Shown here piece after piece: positions 62,900 through 64,000 of a DNA stretch of 64,000 nucleotides (position 1 is its first letter; each line of letters starts with the position of its first letter). The stretch lies in NCBI RefSeq assembly GCF_006542335.1, contig NZ_CP032485.1, forward strand, positions 1,002,501 through 1,066,500, read 5' to 3'. The notes beneath the pieces are model-generated. The model did not search any database. It had not been told where the DNA came from and worked only from the letters and a program-made list of their open reading frames with translations. This DNA is from Neokomagataea tanensis (GTDB lineage: Bacteria > Pseudomonadota > Alphaproteobacteria > Acetobacterales > Acetobacteraceae). The position numbers and the translations under genes were made by a program.

Positions 62900-64000
62900 A
62901 TGGTTACAAAAATATCGAGACGCTTCTTACTTGAGGCGTCTTTAGGAGCATCATTGAGTGCTTTCATCGCCGGGCGTGCTTTGGCGGGGAGTGTGCAAGC
63001 ACTGCCTGTCATGCATCAACCGGGAATTGAGACACCGCAGCAGCCATTTGTCTATTTCATTACATTTGATGTTGTGACCGAAGAGAAGTCAGCATTAATT
63101 GCGCTGATGAAGCGTTGGACAAATGCCGCTGACGCATTAATGGCCGGTCGTGCAGCTCCGGGTTTAGTGGATTCTGAAGAAACGGAGGGTTTAAATCAAA
63201 ACGATATAACCCTTACTTTTGGTTTCGGTCCCACTCTGTTCAGCAAAGATGGCAAGGACAGGTTTGGCCTTGCTGCCCGTAGGCCAGCTCCTTTGGCGGA
63301 TTTGCCGCGTTTTACGGGGGACCAGCTCGTGGCAGCGAGAACTGGAGGGGATTTGTGCGTGCAATGCTGTGCTGATGATCCCCAAACTGCATTGCATCTG
63401 GCACGCATAGTGTCGCGCCTAGCTTACGGTGTGGCAGATGCACGCTGGGCGCAATCAGGTTTTCTGCCGTCGTTTGGCAAGGGGAAAACAGCACGCAATT
63501 TAATGGGCTTTAAAGACGGCACTATTAACCCCGATATTCACAATGAAAAGATTAAGGAGCAGTTTGTATGGGCCGCTCCAGATGACGAGCAATGGATGCA
63601 AGGTGGCAGTTACTTGGTCGCGCGTCTGATCCGTGTTGCTGTTGAGCACTGGGACCGAATGAATGTTCCGTTTCAGGAGCAAACAATGGGCCGCCAAAAA
63701 GCAAGTGGCGCACCGATTGGTGGAAGAAAGGAGTTTGAGCCTCTTTCTCTCAAGCAGATGGACCACGACGGGAACCCTATCACGGCGCAAAATGCGCATT
63801 CGCGGCTTGCTGCACCAGAAGAGAATGGTGGCGCACAGATTTTGCGCCGGGCGTATTCTTACGAAAACGGTCTTAGTGTTATTGCAGAGAGATGGCCGCC
63901 TTGGAGGCAGGCTAACGAATTTGATACCGGTTTATTATTTCTCGCGTATCAGCGAGACCCGAGAACTGGTTTTACCAAAATTTTTGAGCGTATGGCGAAA
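62900..64000 (+). CDS. DyP-type peroxidase, EfeB-like (partial)
   Basis: Heme peroxidase of the DyP/EfeB family, truncated by the window end. The N-terminus has a twin-arginine signal (ISRRFLLEASLGASLSAFIAGRALA, in parts), so it is exported folded to the periplasm. The GxxDG motif is GFKDGT; the distal Asp and Arg regions of the family (e.g. HSRLAAPEEN) are visible. GGAG precedes ATG 62900. No stop before 64000. Such enzymes can degrade dyes or release iron from heme. Confidence 0.92.
   Translation, partial: MVTKISRRFLLEASLGASLSAFIAGRALAGSVQALPVMHQPGIETPQQPFVYFITFDVVTEEKSALIALMKRWTNAADALMAGRAAPGLVDSEETEGLNQNDITLTFGFGPTLFSKDGKDRFGLAARRPAPLADLPRFTGDQLVAARTGGDLCVQCCADDPQTALHLARIVSRLAYGVADARWAQSGFLPSFGKGKTARNLMGFKDGTINPDIHNEKIKEQFVWAAPDDEQWMQGGSYLVARLIRVAVEHWDRMNVPFQEQTMGRQKASGAPIGGRKEFEPLSLKQMDHDGNPITAQNAHSRLAAPEENGGAQILRRAYSYENGLSVIAERWPPWRQANEFDTGLLFLAYQRDPRTGFTKIFERMAK

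Noticed and set aside
1-64000. CRISPR arrays, insertion sequences, rRNA genes
   Set aside because: No regular spaced repeats, transposase motifs or rRNA sequence were seen on reading the window.

Overview
The window looks like chromosomal DNA of an acetic acid bacterium (Acetobacteraceae, Alphaproteobacteria; Gluconobacter/Acetobacter-like). The signs are a complete pqqABCDE operon, an NAD-type isocitrate dehydrogenase next to aconitase, xylulokinase, an OprB-type porin, a Hint-domain secreted protein, and several gene orders typical of Alphaproteobacteria (hemE-HAD-hemJ, aminotransferase-hom-glpX-recJ, ybjN-proC). I do not assign a species.

Layout. 0-2 kb: partial glyoxalase-II-like hydrolase, RidA protein, secreted CHAP-domain protein. 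1.9-6.6 kb (minus): azoR, ychF, proA, nadD, rsfS, rlmH; proA carries a one-base frameshift in a G tract. 6.7-13.2 kb (plus): dapB, metK with a structured leader, trmB (also frameshifted, in a C tract), electron-transfer flavoprotein genes (ETF-QO, etfB, etfA), tRNA-Pro. 13.2-14.5 kb: AT-rich mini-cluster resembling a phage lysis cassette. 14.5-17.2 kb: glycine-zipper protein, hemH, a hairpin-rich spacer with a possible 18-residue peptide, and a LysR regulator divergent from icd-acnA (17.3-21.1 kb). 21.3-25.8 kb: ybjN-proC, COQ9-like protein, tRNA-Gln, gmk, AI-2E-type permease. 26-29.2 kb: pqqABCDE with a strong hairpin after pqqA. 29.2-36.5 kb (minus): TPR/glycosyltransferase-like protein, htpG, flgL, flgK, flgE. 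36.7-45.3 kb: MATE transporter, aldo-keto reductase, Hint protein, S9 peptidase, DedA protein, SDR, sugar transferase. 45.4-47.6 kb (minus): hemJ, HAD phosphatase, hemE.

The most interesting region is the 424-base non-coding stretch 47629-48052 directly upstream of hemE. It contains several near-matches to DnaA boxes, repeated GTACCCC-type words and GANTC sites. It lies where the base composition of same-strand genes changes from C/A-rich (left) to G/T-rich (right). In Caulobacter and Rickettsia the replication origin adjoins hemE, so I propose this is the chromosomal origin (oriC).

Right of it: xylB, two paralogous ferritin-like diiron proteins, a stand-alone clpP (all minus), then on the plus strand an OmpA-like lipoprotein, an aminotransferase-hom-glpX-recJ operon, tRNA-Glu, a MscS channel, an OprB porin, a secreted beta-propeller protein and a Tat-exported DyP peroxidase truncated by the window end.

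The two frameshifts (proA, trmB) are both single-base contractions of G/C homopolymers in otherwise intact housekeeping genes, so a sequencing error is as likely as true gene loss. No CRISPR array, insertion sequence or rRNA operon was seen.
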